Under the pieces are notes generated by a model, which saw only the letters and a list, made by a program, of their open reading frames with translations, did not search any database and was not told the origin of the DNA. A stretch of 64,000 nucleotides of DNA, taken from NCBI RefSeq assembly GCF_000720485.1, contig NZ_JOAX01000018.1:1-64000 (forward strand), read 5' to 3'. The translations under genes were made by a program, and so were the position numbers. Position 1 is the first letter of the stretch, and every line of letters begins with the position of its first letter. This document shows positions 41,912 to 50,530 of the stretch, piece after piece. The stretch comes from Streptomyces ochraceiscleroticus (lineage in GTDB: Bacteria > Actinomycetota > Actinomycetes > Streptomycetales > Streptomycetaceae).

Positions 41912-42577
41912 TCAGATCCCTCCCCCGAGCCCAAGCTGCGCCAAGCTCCCGGCCCGAGCCCGCCGCGCCAACTGCTCCTTCTGCGCAAGATGAGCCAGGT
42001 ACAACTCAGCCCCCCGATGCCCCGCCGGCAGATCACTCACCGTCAAAATCTTCATCCCGATGGAGAGCGAAGCCCGAATGGGATTCAGGTTCACATCAAA
42101 CGCCGACTCATTGACCGACAGCTCCGTCAACCTGACGGGCATAACCCGCTTGCTCCCCCAAGTGAAGAGCGTCAACGGCATCTCGATCGGGCTGATCTCG
42201 ATGGTGCCTTTCTTGCTGAGCTTGGAGGCAGCGCGCAACTGCGCCGTGGTCGGCTGCACCAGCATTTCCAGGACGGCGAGTTGGGGGTGAATCCCATCGG
42301 GCGCGGCGACGTCGAGCTGATCGGTAGCGTCAATCTCAGCGGTGAACTTCCACGTCTCCTGCGCGGGGCCCTTCAGCCGCAGCGCTTCGTTACGATCCCC
42401 ACCGCTGTCCCCACCACCTCCACCGCCTTCTCCTCCGGCGGCTTGGGGCGCGACGGAGCGTTCGAGCGTGTCGGGGTTGAACTGCAGCACAATGATCCGC
42501 TGCGGCGTCCCACGCTCGGGATCAACAATGACGATCCCGGACCGAATGGGCTTGGGTATGTCGGCGTAGGTACTCAC
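41912..42577 (-). CDS. CIS tube-initiator/adaptor protein (Afp7 N-part)
   Basis: 221 aa. IIVLQFNPDTLERSVAPQ and GTIEISPIEMPLTLFTWGSKRVMPVRLTELSVNESAFDVNLNPIRASLSIGM are the hallmarks of the CIS tube family that starts the inner tube. A Gly/Ser loop at about residues 48-62 is unusual in length. The start overlaps the stop of the SUKH-like gene by four bases, so the toxin/immunity pair lies in the middle of the structural operon. Confidence 0.88.
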   Translation of the reverse strand: MSTYADIPKPIRSGIVIVDPERGTPQRIIVLQFNPDTLERSVAPQAAGGEGGGGGGDSGGDRNEALRLKGPAQETWKFTAEIDATDQLDVAAPDGIHPQLAVLEMLVQPTTAQLRAASKLSKKGTIEISPIEMPLTLFTWGSKRVMPVRLTELSVNESAFDVNLNPIRASLSIGMKILTVSDLPAGHRGAELYLAHLAQKEQLARRARAGSLAQLGLGGGI

Positions 42578-43242
42578 AGTCGGGCCTCCAGGCGTGCCCG
42601 CAGGTCGCTGTAGTCGTGCCCGGGGAACAGTTCTTCCAGTGCGTCCAGGGAAATCTGCAACTGGCGGGCGAGGAATTTGAATTCGTCGTCAGCCAGTCGC
42701 GTGTCCGTGTAAAGGTACTGCCAGCCAGGGATTCCTTTTGTGATGAGCAGGATGTCCACGTACGACGAGTAATCGAGGTCCAGCAGGTCGAATCGTTTGT
42801 GGTTCATGTCGTAGAGCCAGATCTCATGGCACGGGGTCATGTCCATGGGGACCCGCATCGCCGCGAGACGGCCCGAACCCGGCGCTTCCTCAAGTACCTT
42901 GACCTCGTCCATGACCAGCTGCTCTGCCGGTGCGAGTCGTTCGTCCGTGTAGGGCAGGTACTGTCCCCACACGCAGGTCCTGAGATCGTTGAGGGCGAAC
43001 TCTCCGTATATGTTCTGATCGGCGGTGTGCCAGGAGAGGTGGACGCGTTCGGAGTCGAGCAGATGGTCCGCCACCTCATCGACGGCGGCAGTCCCCAGAT
43101 ACCGGCCAATCAGTTCCGCATCGGCCTCGGTGAGCGGGCGCTCCCGTTCGCTTTCGATGTCGTATTTTGCCACGGTGAGTTCTGCCGCGGACCTTACTTC
43201 TTCGAACGCCTCGCGGGCACGCGCCTGGAATGCGGTTGGCAT
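42574..43242 (-). CDS. SUKH/SMI1-like protein, candidate immunity protein
   Basis: 222 aa, acidic, no signal or membrane segment. The C-terminal half (FDLLDLDYSSYVDILLITKGIPGWQYLYTD) and the helical tail (LQISLDALEELFPG) resemble SUKH (SMI1/KNR4) immunity proteins; I am not certain of the family. It starts 14 bases after the stop of the 2307-residue effector gene, with its GGGGAGGA ribosome site inside that gap. GC and third-position GC are clearly lower than in the flanking structural genes, as in the effector's 3' end. This points to a mobile toxin-tip plus immunity unit. An alternative is a CIS chaperone for the effector. Confidence 0.6.
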   Translation of the reverse strand: MPTAFQARAREAFEEVRSAAELTVAKYDIESERERPLTEADAELIGRYLGTAAVDEVADHLLDSERVHLSWHTADQNIYGEFALNDLRTCVWGQYLPYTDERLAPAEQLVMDEVKVLEEAPGSGRLAAMRVPMDMTPCHEIWLYDMNHKRFDLLDLDYSSYVDILLITKGIPGWQYLYTDTRLADDEFKFLARQLQISLDALEELFPGHDYSDLRARLEARL

Positions 43243-43256
43243 CTCGTCCTCCCCGG

Positions 43257-46200
43257 CTAGTTCTTCCAGTCGATCTTGTCTTCTTTGGCAAGCTGTTTGA
43301 GTTTTGCGAGCGCGGGGTTGATCAGCCGCCGCACCTCGACCGACATGCTTCCCTTTCTGGTGTCCAGGTACCGTCGCACATCGGAAACCGAGTAGTAGTG
43401 CGGGTGGCCGTCCGGTACTTCACGGCCGTACTTAGTGGTGGTTTTCGCCTTGCCGCTCGTGTCCAGTCCGGCGATATAGCGGGCAATCTGTCCCCAGGGG
43501 CGGGTCGCGTCCCCATTTCCGCCGAGGCGGTTGGTGATGGTCTTGGCTCGTGCGGAATTGATGAGGAGTTTTGTGTGCTCGTCCGCGGAGGGCAGTCGTA
43601 TGCCCCCGATGGGATTGGTCTTCTTGGCCGTCGTGTGGGCTTTCCAGTCGCCCCGGTTCTTCCCGGTTCCTTTGATGTGGTCGTATTCGCCGTAGCTGGA
43701 GGTGATCTGTTCAGGGAAGCCCTTGAGGAGTTGCCCCGCGCTGTCCTTCTGTATGGGGTGGAAGGAGACAACGGACTTGTACCAGATCATGTCTCTCTTG
43801 CCTTCGGTGTCAGCGTAAGCGAAGTTTTCGAGATCGGAGTTCATCGGCGTGTTCACTGAAGGCCCGGGTGCCGGAACCAAATTGTTGTTGGATGCCATGC
43901 CTCCGAGTTTTTCCGGGAGCAGGTGCATGCGCACCCAGGCAGACCCCCCGGAGAGACCCTTCGACGCCACGTAATCCCAACCAGGTGGGTTGCTGTGGGG
44001 GCCCGGCTCTTCGCCTGTGCCTCGCACTGAGCGACTGAGGAACCGCGCCTCCATGGAGCTTGCCTGGTTGCCGTTGAAGGCCGGCAGATCCGGTTTCGGC
44101 ATCTCGTCCTCGCGCAGCTGCTTCAGCGCGATCTTCGGTTGCCTGAGATGGCGGTCGCGCCAGCGCTTGGCCCTCACCGGTATGGAGGAAGGGTTGAGCG
44201 TGGCCACAACGTTCACGTCCGGGTCGCCGATACCCCGCAGGCTGGTGAGCCGGTAGTGGTTCTTCATCGCGGTGAGCAACGGGTCGAAGCTCTTTTCCCA
44301 CATGCCGTCTTCGTCGAGCAGCGGAAGCAGCCTGGCGCGTATGCGCGCGGTGATGAGGGCAAGTCTCTTGCCCAGGTCGTCGTGGGAGCCCTCCTTCTGC
44401 TTCTGCTTCTGCTTTTCCGGCTTGGTCTTGGGCCTGCCCGGGCCGGCCTTGTCGGGCCGGGGCTTCGGCTTGCCGGGGCCCTTGTGGGACGGCTTGGGGT
44501 TGCGGGGCTTGCCGGGGCTGTCCTTGTCGGGCTTCGGCTTGGTGCGGGCGGGGCCGGCCTTGTCGTCCCGGGGTTTGGGCTTCTTGCCGTCCGCGTCCTT
44601 GTCCTTGGGCTTGTTGGGATCCTTCGGCTTTGTGGGGTCCTGGTCCTTGGGCTTGTTCGGGGTGTCCTTGTCGCCGTCCTTCGGTTTGCCCGGGGCGTCC
44701 TTGTCGTCCTTGGGCTTGTCCGGAGCCTTGCCGTTCGTGTCCTTCGGCTTCGGCTTGGTGTCCGGGTCGGGCTTGGGCTTCGGCTGGGGTTCTGCCTTCG
44801 GCTTGGGCTTCGGGGCCGGGGTCGGGCGGGTGTCCGGCTTGTCGGAGTCCTTGGACAGGGGCTTTCCGGGGGCGTCCTTGTCGCCCTTCGGGCGGCCCGG
44901 CTTGTCCGTGTTCTTGGGCCTGCTCGGAGCGTCCTTGTCGTCCTTGGGCCTGGCGGGGCCGTCCTGGTCCTTGGGCTTGGCCGGTTCGGGCTTGTCGTTC
45001 TTCGGCTTGCCCGGAGCCGTGTCCTTGGCCGGGGACTTCGTGGTCGGCTTGTTCGGGTCGGCCTTCGGGTGCGGCTTCGCGTTCGGCCTGGTGTCCGGGC
45101 CGGTGCCCTTGCCCGGCTTCGGGAGGGCGGAGGTGGGGCGGGGGGCGTCCCGGTCGGAGCTCGGCTGTTCCTTCTTGCCGCCTGTGTGGGGCCTCTGGTC
45201 GTCCCCCGCACCGCTCTGCCGGCCGCCCCCGCCGCCCTTGTCTCCCTTGCCGAGCTTCGCCGCCACGGCCTTCAGGCGGCGGCCCACCTTCGCGACGTAC
45301 TTGCCGATGCCGTTGAGGAGGGCCTCGTAGGCCAGTTCCAGGAGGGCGACGATGCCGGCTGCCACCGCCTTGGCGAAGAGGACGCCCGCGCCGCCCTGGC
45401 GTACCGCCTTCAGCCACTCGATGACCGCGCCGATCGCGCGCAGGATCTCGCTCAGGGCACCGATCGCCGTGCGGATCGCGTCGATGACCGCCATGACCCA
45501 GCCCGCGCCGGGGATCAGTTTGGCGATGACCTTGGTGATGACGATTTCGCCGATGATGAAGGGGAGCATGGGCACGATGGCGTCCCACGTCTCTTTCACG
45601 ATCTTCTCCAGGGTGAAGCCGCCCTTGATGAGCTTCTGGATGATCGCCTTCGGGACGCCGATGATCTCCTCGATCTTCGACTGGAACCACGATTTGACCG
45701 CCGCCTGCACCTCGCGGAACAAGTGGTTCTTCGCGCCGTCGACCGCCGAGTTCTTCGCGCCGCTCAGCCAGCCGCCGGGGTCGTCCATGAAGTCGATCGC
45801 GATCATCATGAACTCGCCCAGTGCGCCCAGGAGTTTGGACGCGTACTCCAGGACGGTCTTGATCGCGTCCACGACCGCCTTGATGACGTCCACGAGCATC
45901 TTCTTCAGGACGTTCAGGATGTCGCTGAGGAGCTTGGCGATGCGGTTGAGGAGGTCTGTGATGACCTTTTTGAGGAGTGCCGCCAGCTTCGTGACGAGGG
46001 CTATGGCCGCCGCTATCAGGTTCGTGATGAATTTCCGGATGCGGTTGGCGAGGTCAATGATCGCCTTGACCATGTTCTTCGCGAACTCGATCAGGTCATT
46101 GATCAGGTTCTTGACCGTGTCGACGATCCACTTGCGCGCCTCGTTGATCCAGCGTTCGACGTTCTCCTTGAAGTTCTTGATGAAGTTGACGACTGCTTCA

Positions 46201-49200
46201 CGCGCCTCCCGGATGATCCGGACGATCGCGTTCTTGATCTCTAGGACCTTCTCCTTGAGCCAGTCGAACGCCTTCGTGAGCCAGTTGCCCGAGTCCTTGG
46301 CCGCGTTGTCGGTCTTCTGCTTGGCGTCGGTCTCGGCCTTGTCGCCCTTTTCCTTGATCTTCTTGTCGCTGTCCTTCTTTTCCTTCTCCGTGTCGTCGTC
46401 GGTCTTCTTTTCCCGGTCCTTGACGTCCTTGCGGACCTTGTCGCGCTTCTCGTTCTTCTTCGTACCGAGCTTCTTGAGCTCCTTGTCCTGCTCCGTGCGC
46501 CAGTCGGCGCGCTGCGACGTGACCTCCGACTGGGCCTTCGCGCGCTCGCCCGACTGGTCCGCGGTGTTCTTGGCCACCTCGCCGGCGACCTGCTGCCTGT
46601 GCTTCGCCTGCGACTGGCGGAAGTTCTTGTCCTTGGTCTGGCGACCGTCGGACATCTCCTTGTGGCCCTTGCTGAACGCCTGCTGGAACTGCGGCTTCCG
46701 GTCGTGCTCCGCCACGGTCGACGCCGCCTCGGCCGGTACCGCCCCCGTCGACGCCTTGCCCGTGCGCACCCCGCCCTTGCCGCCCTCGCGGCCGGGCACC
46801 TTGCCCTTCAGCTCCTCCTTGGGGGCATTGGGGTAGACCTGGTTCTCGCCCATCGTGCGCCCGGCGTCGTCACGGCCCGTCGTGACGGTCTCCTCGCCCT
46901 TGGCGTCGACCGCCTGGCCCTGCTCACCGGCCTTCTCGTCGGCAGCGCCCTGCATGTTCACGCCCGGCGCGTTGCCCGCCTGGGCCTGCTTCAGGGCCTC
47001 GTCCTTCGTCGGGAGCCCCGCGAACTTGGCGGCCAGCTCCTCCTTGTCCACCTTGAAGCCGAGCTTCTCCGCGACCCAGCCGACACCGAAGCCGAGGGCC
47101 ATCTTGAAGGTGTCCCAGCCGCTGGGCTCCTCCGCCTTCTCCGCCTCGATCTGTCCCTCGGGCTTCTTCTCGCCCTTGACCTCGGCCTTCTCGTCCTTGG
47201 GCGCGTCGGACTTCTGTGCCGGATCCTGGGAGTACTGCGCCGGTGCGTCCGCCTTGGGCTTCCCCTCCAGGGTCTGGGGCGCGCCTGCCGGGCGCTGCAT
47301 GTTCGGCGGTGCCGCGGCGAGCTGCTTGTGTTCGTCGCCGACCGTGCGGTCCACCGAGCCGCCCACGCCGCCCATGGCCTCAAGCGCCTTGTGGGGCTTG
47401 AGCCGTGAGGCCGAGGACAGGCCGGCCTCGGGGGAGACCTGGGAGAGGTTCGGTGCGGGACCCGAGTCCTTCTTCTTCCCCTTGGCCGGTGCGCTGCCCT
47501 TGCCGCCTCCGCCCCCACCGCCGCCACGGGGTGCCTTGGGCGCGGGAGCCGCCTTGGGCACGGCGGACTTCGCGCCCGGCTCCTCCTTGGCGCCCGGCTC
47601 TTCCTTGGGTGTCTTCGGCGGCGCCGGGGCTTCCTTCGGCGCGGCCGCGGACGGCTTCGCCGGTTCCTTCGCCGCCGGCTCCTTGCCGCTCTCCGGGGCG
47701 GCGCTCTGCGAGCCGGCACCCTCCGAGTGGGCGCCTTGCGACTGCCCGCCCTGCGCCCCGGAGGACGCCTCGCTGCTCGCGCCCCCCGGCGTATCCGCGT
47801 TCGAGCCGCCCGTGGTGTGCGAATCCCGCGCGGGCGACGGCGACTTGCTGTCCGAGTCCTTGCCGTCCGCGCCGGCCTTGTCCTCGCCCTTGCCCGCCGT
47901 GTCGCCGCCGCCCTTTTCCGCGGTGGCCGGCTCCGCCTTCTTCTGGCCGTCGTTCTTCTGCTCGTCCTTCTTCGGTTCGTCGCCCTTGCCTGCCGTCTCA
48001 GGCGCCGCGGACTTGCCGCCCGCGGCCTTCTGGGACTCCTTCTCCTGGCCATCCTTGGCCTTGTCGCCGCCGGCCTTGGTGCCCTTCTCCTCCTTGGCGG
48101 CGGACTCCTTCTCCTCGCCGCCGCCGTCCGCCCTTCCCGGTGACTCCTGTACCGCCTTCTGCGCGGCGACGGGCCCGGCCTTCGGGTCGTCCCCGCTCTT
48201 CGGGTCCTTCGACGGGGTGCCCGCGCCCGGCCGGGAGTCGGCCATGCGCTCCGCGTCCGGGTCACCGGAGAACGCGTCGTCGGGCCCGCCCTCGGTCTCC
48301 ACCGACGGCTCGGACTCCAGGGGGGCCTCGGCCTCGGCCTCCTCCGGCTCGGCCTCGGCCGCTTCGTCCTCGGCGTCCTCCGCGTCCCGCTCGGCCTGCA
48401 CCTTGTCGGCCCTGGTCGGCGGCGGAGCGGGGAAGGAGGGCACGGACCGGTCGTCCGACGAGGAGGGGTCGAGTGTGTCCGCCGTCGGCACCCCGGACAC
48501 GTCGAGGTCCTGCTCGGGCAGGAAGTCCTCCGGCTGGAGCTTGGTGTCCCAGGCGCTCTTCTCGGCGCCGCCGACCTCCACCTCCGACGCGCTGCCGGAG
48601 CCGAACGGGTCGTCGTCGGCCGCCTCTTCGGGACCGTCGAGGTCCTGGTTGCGTACGCCGTCGAGCCTGCTGGTCCTGCCGGGCAGCTCGGTGTCCCTGC
48701 CCGCCGTGGTGGGGGAGCCCTCGGGCTTGTCCTTACCGCCCTTGTCCTCCTGCTTCACCTGCTGTCCCGCCGCGTGCTGCTCGGCGGCTTCCGGGCGGTT
48801 CTTCGCCGCGGACTCCTCCTTGCTCGCGGCCGCCGCGCCCCGCTGTTCGGTCTCCTCCTTGCCCGCCGCGCCCTTCTTGTCCTCCCCGCTCTTCTTGTCG
48901 TCCCCGCTTTTCCCGCCGTCGCCGCTCTTCTTGTCCGCGCCGTCCTTCTGGCCCTCCTGGGCACTCCCGGACTTCTGCTGACCGTCTTCCTTGCCGCCCT
49001 CGGCCGCCGTGCCCGACGACGACTCCTTCTTCTCGGCGGCCGCGCCTCCGGCGGAGCCCGGCTGTTCCTTCCCGGCGGACGAGGCACCGTCCTTGCCCGC
49101 GCCCGCCTCGGACTCCTGCCCGCCGCGCGGCGCACTCCCGCCCTGCGGGGTGCTCCCGCTCTGCGGCGTGCCGCCGTTCCGGGGCGTACTACCGGGCGTG

Positions 49201-50180
49201 GGCCGCGCCTCGGCACGGTCCTTCTCGGGGCCGGGCGCCGGGGCGGGCTTCTCCTGCCGGGCCTGCTCCTCCTTGGCCGCGCGGCGCTCGCTGTCCCGCT
49301 CGATGCGCAGGTCGTCGGCCATGTCCGGCTCCACCGCGGGGGCATCCTGCGCCGCCCACTCGGCGGCGTCGGCCCCGAGGTCGCCCTGCGTCTCGATCTC
49401 CTGGACGAGGTCGAGCACCCGGTCGTGCTCCGAGCCGAGCAGCCGGGTCTCCAGACGCTCCAGAACCGAGTCCTGCAGCTCCTCCGGCAGGCGCGCCAGT
49501 TGCATACGGGTGCGCTTGGACCGGTCCTCCGGGTCGCCGCGCAGCGACCGGACGACGCCGTTCGCCAGCCGGTCCACCAGCGTGGCCGGGTCCAGCTTCT
49601 CCATACGGGAACGGTCCGCGTCCACCGTCGCGTACCGCAGCCACCCCGGCGTCGCCCGGCCCTCCTCGACCTCGGCGGCTGCCGGTTCCTCCGCGCGTAC
49701 CGAGTCCCGCATCGCCCCCAGTACCGACTCCTGCGCCGCCGACTCCGCCTCTCGCTCGATCGTCTCCTGCGGGAGGCTCACCGAGCCCAGGTCGCGGCCG
49801 GCGCGGAGGGCGCCCAGGCCGTGCGGGTTCTGGACCGTGTGGAGCAGCTCGTGGGCGAGCAGGCGCTGCCCGTCCGCCGTACCGGGGCGGTACGTGCCCT
49901 CGCGGAAGAAGATGTCCTGGCCGACGGCGAAGGCGTCGGCGCCCATCAGCTCCGCCAACTGCCCGGACTCGCGGTCCGTGTGGAGGCGGACCTGGCTGAA
50001 GTCGTGGCCGAGCTGTTCTTCGAGGTCGCGGCGGACGCTCAGGTCGAGGGGCTGGCCGGCGCCGCTGACGATGTCCTTGGGTTCCGGGGTACGGGATTTG
50101 GCGTTGCGTTCCCTGCGCTTGCGGCGTTTTTCGGCGGCGGTGGACTGGTCCTGCGACGCCGACGACTGGCTCGTGCTCAT
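43257..50180 (-). CDS. Giant eCIS-core (DUF4157) effector with nuclease-like C-terminal tip
   Basis: 2307 aa. Residues 36-120 form the DUF4157 eCIS core (GQPLDLSVRRDLEEQLGHDFSQVRLH) with HELLH at 110-114, a zinc-protease-like motif. A disordered Lys/Glu/Ser/Gly region runs from about 290 to 1150, then charged coiled coil and amphipathic helices (about 1150-1400), two strongly hydrophobic stretches (about 1400-1467 and 1530-1625), and a second Pro/Lys/Asp linker (about 1680-1920). The tip (about 1930-2307) contains WVRMHLLPEKLGGMASNNNLVPA, like the His-Me-finger DNA/RNA nuclease toxins. DUF4157 marks CIS cargo; its length and helices could also let it serve as tape measure. The 3' end has lower GC. 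Start ATG 50180 overlaps the upstream gene. Confidence 0.85.
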   Translation of the reverse strand: MSTSQSSASQDQSTAAEKRRKRRERNAKSRTPEPKDIVSGAGQPLDLSVRRDLEEQLGHDFSQVRLHTDRESGQLAELMGADAFAVGQDIFFREGTYRPGTADGQRLLAHELLHTVQNPHGLGALRAGRDLGSVSLPQETIEREAESAAQESVLGAMRDSVRAEEPAAAEVEEGRATPGWLRYATVDADRSRMEKLDPATLVDRLANGVVRSLRGDPEDRSKRTRMQLARLPEELQDSVLERLETRLLGSEHDRVLDLVQEIETQGDLGADAAEWAAQDAPAVEPDMADDLRIERDSERRAAKEEQARQEKPAPAPGPEKDRAEARPTPGSTPRNGGTPQSGSTPQGGSAPRGGQESEAGAGKDGASSAGKEQPGSAGGAAAEKKESSSGTAAEGGKEDGQQKSGSAQEGQKDGADKKSGDGGKSGDDKKSGEDKKGAAGKEETEQRGAAAASKEESAAKNRPEAAEQHAAGQQVKQEDKGGKDKPEGSPTTAGRDTELPGRTSRLDGVRNQDLDGPEEAADDDPFGSGSASEVEVGGAEKSAWDTKLQPEDFLPEQDLDVSGVPTADTLDPSSSDDRSVPSFPAPPPTRADKVQAERDAEDAEDEAAEAEPEEAEAEAPLESEPSVETEGGPDDAFSGDPDAERMADSRPGAGTPSKDPKSGDDPKAGPVAAQKAVQESPGRADGGGEEKESAAKEEKGTKAGGDKAKDGQEKESQKAAGGKSAAPETAGKGDEPKKDEQKNDGQKKAEPATAEKGGGDTAGKGEDKAGADGKDSDSKSPSPARDSHTTGGSNADTPGGASSEASSGAQGGQSQGAHSEGAGSQSAAPESGKEPAAKEPAKPSAAAPKEAPAPPKTPKEEPGAKEEPGAKSAVPKAAPAPKAPRGGGGGGGGKGSAPAKGKKKDSGPAPNLSQVSPEAGLSSASRLKPHKALEAMGGVGGSVDRTVGDEHKQLAAAPPNMQRPAGAPQTLEGKPKADAPAQYSQDPAQKSDAPKDEKAEVKGEKKPEGQIEAEKAEEPSGWDTFKMALGFGVGWVAEKLGFKVDKEELAAKFAGLPTKDEALKQAQAGNAPGVNMQGAADEKAGEQGQAVDAKGEETVTTGRDDAGRTMGENQVYPNAPKEELKGKVPGREGGKGGVRTGKASTGAVPAEAASTVAEHDRKPQFQQAFSKGHKEMSDGRQTKDKNFRQSQAKHRQQVAGEVAKNTADQSGERAKAQSEVTSQRADWRTEQDKELKKLGTKKNEKRDKVRKDVKDREKKTDDDTEKEKKDSDKKIKEKGDKAETDAKQKTDNAAKDSGNWLTKAFDWLKEKVLEIKNAIVRIIREAREAVVNFIKNFKENVERWINEARKWIVDTVKNLINDLIEFAKNMVKAIIDLANRIRKFITNLIAAAIALVTKLAALLKKVITDLLNRIAKLLSDILNVLKKMLVDVIKAVVDAIKTVLEYASKLLGALGEFMMIAIDFMDDPGGWLSGAKNSAVDGAKNHLFREVQAAVKSWFQSKIEEIIGVPKAIIQKLIKGGFTLEKIVKETWDAIVPMLPFIIGEIVITKVIAKLIPGAGWVMAVIDAIRTAIGALSEILRAIGAVIEWLKAVRQGGAGVLFAKAVAAGIVALLELAYEALLNGIGKYVAKVGRRLKAVAAKLGKGDKGGGGGRQSGAGDDQRPHTGGKKEQPSSDRDAPRPTSALPKPGKGTGPDTRPNAKPHPKADPNKPTTKSPAKDTAPGKPKNDKPEPAKPKDQDGPARPKDDKDAPSRPKNTDKPGRPKGDKDAPGKPLSKDSDKPDTRPTPAPKPKPKAEPQPKPKPDPDTKPKPKDTNGKAPDKPKDDKDAPGKPKDGDKDTPNKPKDQDPTKPKDPNKPKDKDADGKKPKPRDDKAGPARTKPKPDKDSPGKPRNPKPSHKGPGKPKPRPDKAGPGRPKTKPEKQKQKQKEGSHDDLGKRLALITARIRARLLPLLDEDGMWEKSFDPLLTAMKNHYRLTSLRGIGDPDVNVVATLNPSSIPVRAKRWRDRHLRQPKIALKQLREDEMPKPDLPAFNGNQASSMEARFLSRSVRGTGEEPGPHSNPPGWDYVASKGLSGGSAWVRMHLLPEKLGGMASNNNLVPAPGPSVNTPMNSDLENFAYADTEGKRDMIWYKSVVSFHPIQKDSAGQLLKGFPEQITSSYGEYDHIKGTGKNRGDWKAHTTAKKTNPIGGIRLPSADEHTKLLINSARAKTITNRLGGNGDATRPWGQIARYIAGLDTSGKAKTTTKYGREVPDGHPHYYSVSDVRRYLDTRKGSMSVEVRRLINPALAKLKQLAKEDKIDWKN

Positions 50181-50530
50181 CGGGCCTCACCTCGTCCGGT
50201 CAGGCCGGCGTGGACCGAGCGGGCCAGGGCCTCGCCCAGGCGGGCCGGTGACGTCGTACGGGGGAGGGGCGGCAGCCCGGCGAGCCCGTCGAGCGAGACC
50301 GGGGAGCCGTCGGCGGCCAGTGGTACGCCGCGTTCCTGTACGAGACGGGTCAGCTCGCGCTGGAAGGACGTCATCACACGGTCGGGATCGACGCGGGAGT
50401 CGAAGCCGTCGAGGACCAACTCACCGATGTCGATACGAAAGGAGCGCGGGGCCTCGTTCTCCGTGCGGCGGGAGACCCGCGCCGCCGCGCCCTCGTCACC
50501 GGGCTCGTAACCGGGCTCGTTCAGACCCAT
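50177..50530 (-). CDS. Small CIS-associated protein of unknown function
   Basis: 117 aa, acidic N-terminus, then SFRIDIGELVLDGFDSRVDPDRVMTSFQRELTRLVQERGVP, a small alpha/beta segment. I do not recognise the family. It overlaps the ATPase stop by ten bases and the effector start by four, so it may be a chaperone or loading factor for the effector (position-based inference). The phrase IDIGELVLDGF is similar in style to the IGRLEVSA tail of the protein encoded at 53570. Confidence 0.75.
   Translation of the reverse strand: MGLNEPGYEPGDEGAAARVSRRTENEAPRSFRIDIGELVLDGFDSRVDPDRVMTSFQRELTRLVQERGVPLAADGSPVSLDGLAGLPPLPRTTSPARLGEALARSVHAGLTGRGEAR

Noticed and set aside
44139..49999. Long plus-strand open frames opposite the giant effector
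   Set aside because: They are antisense shadows of a low-complexity, high-GC coding region; no ribosome sites or recognisable products.
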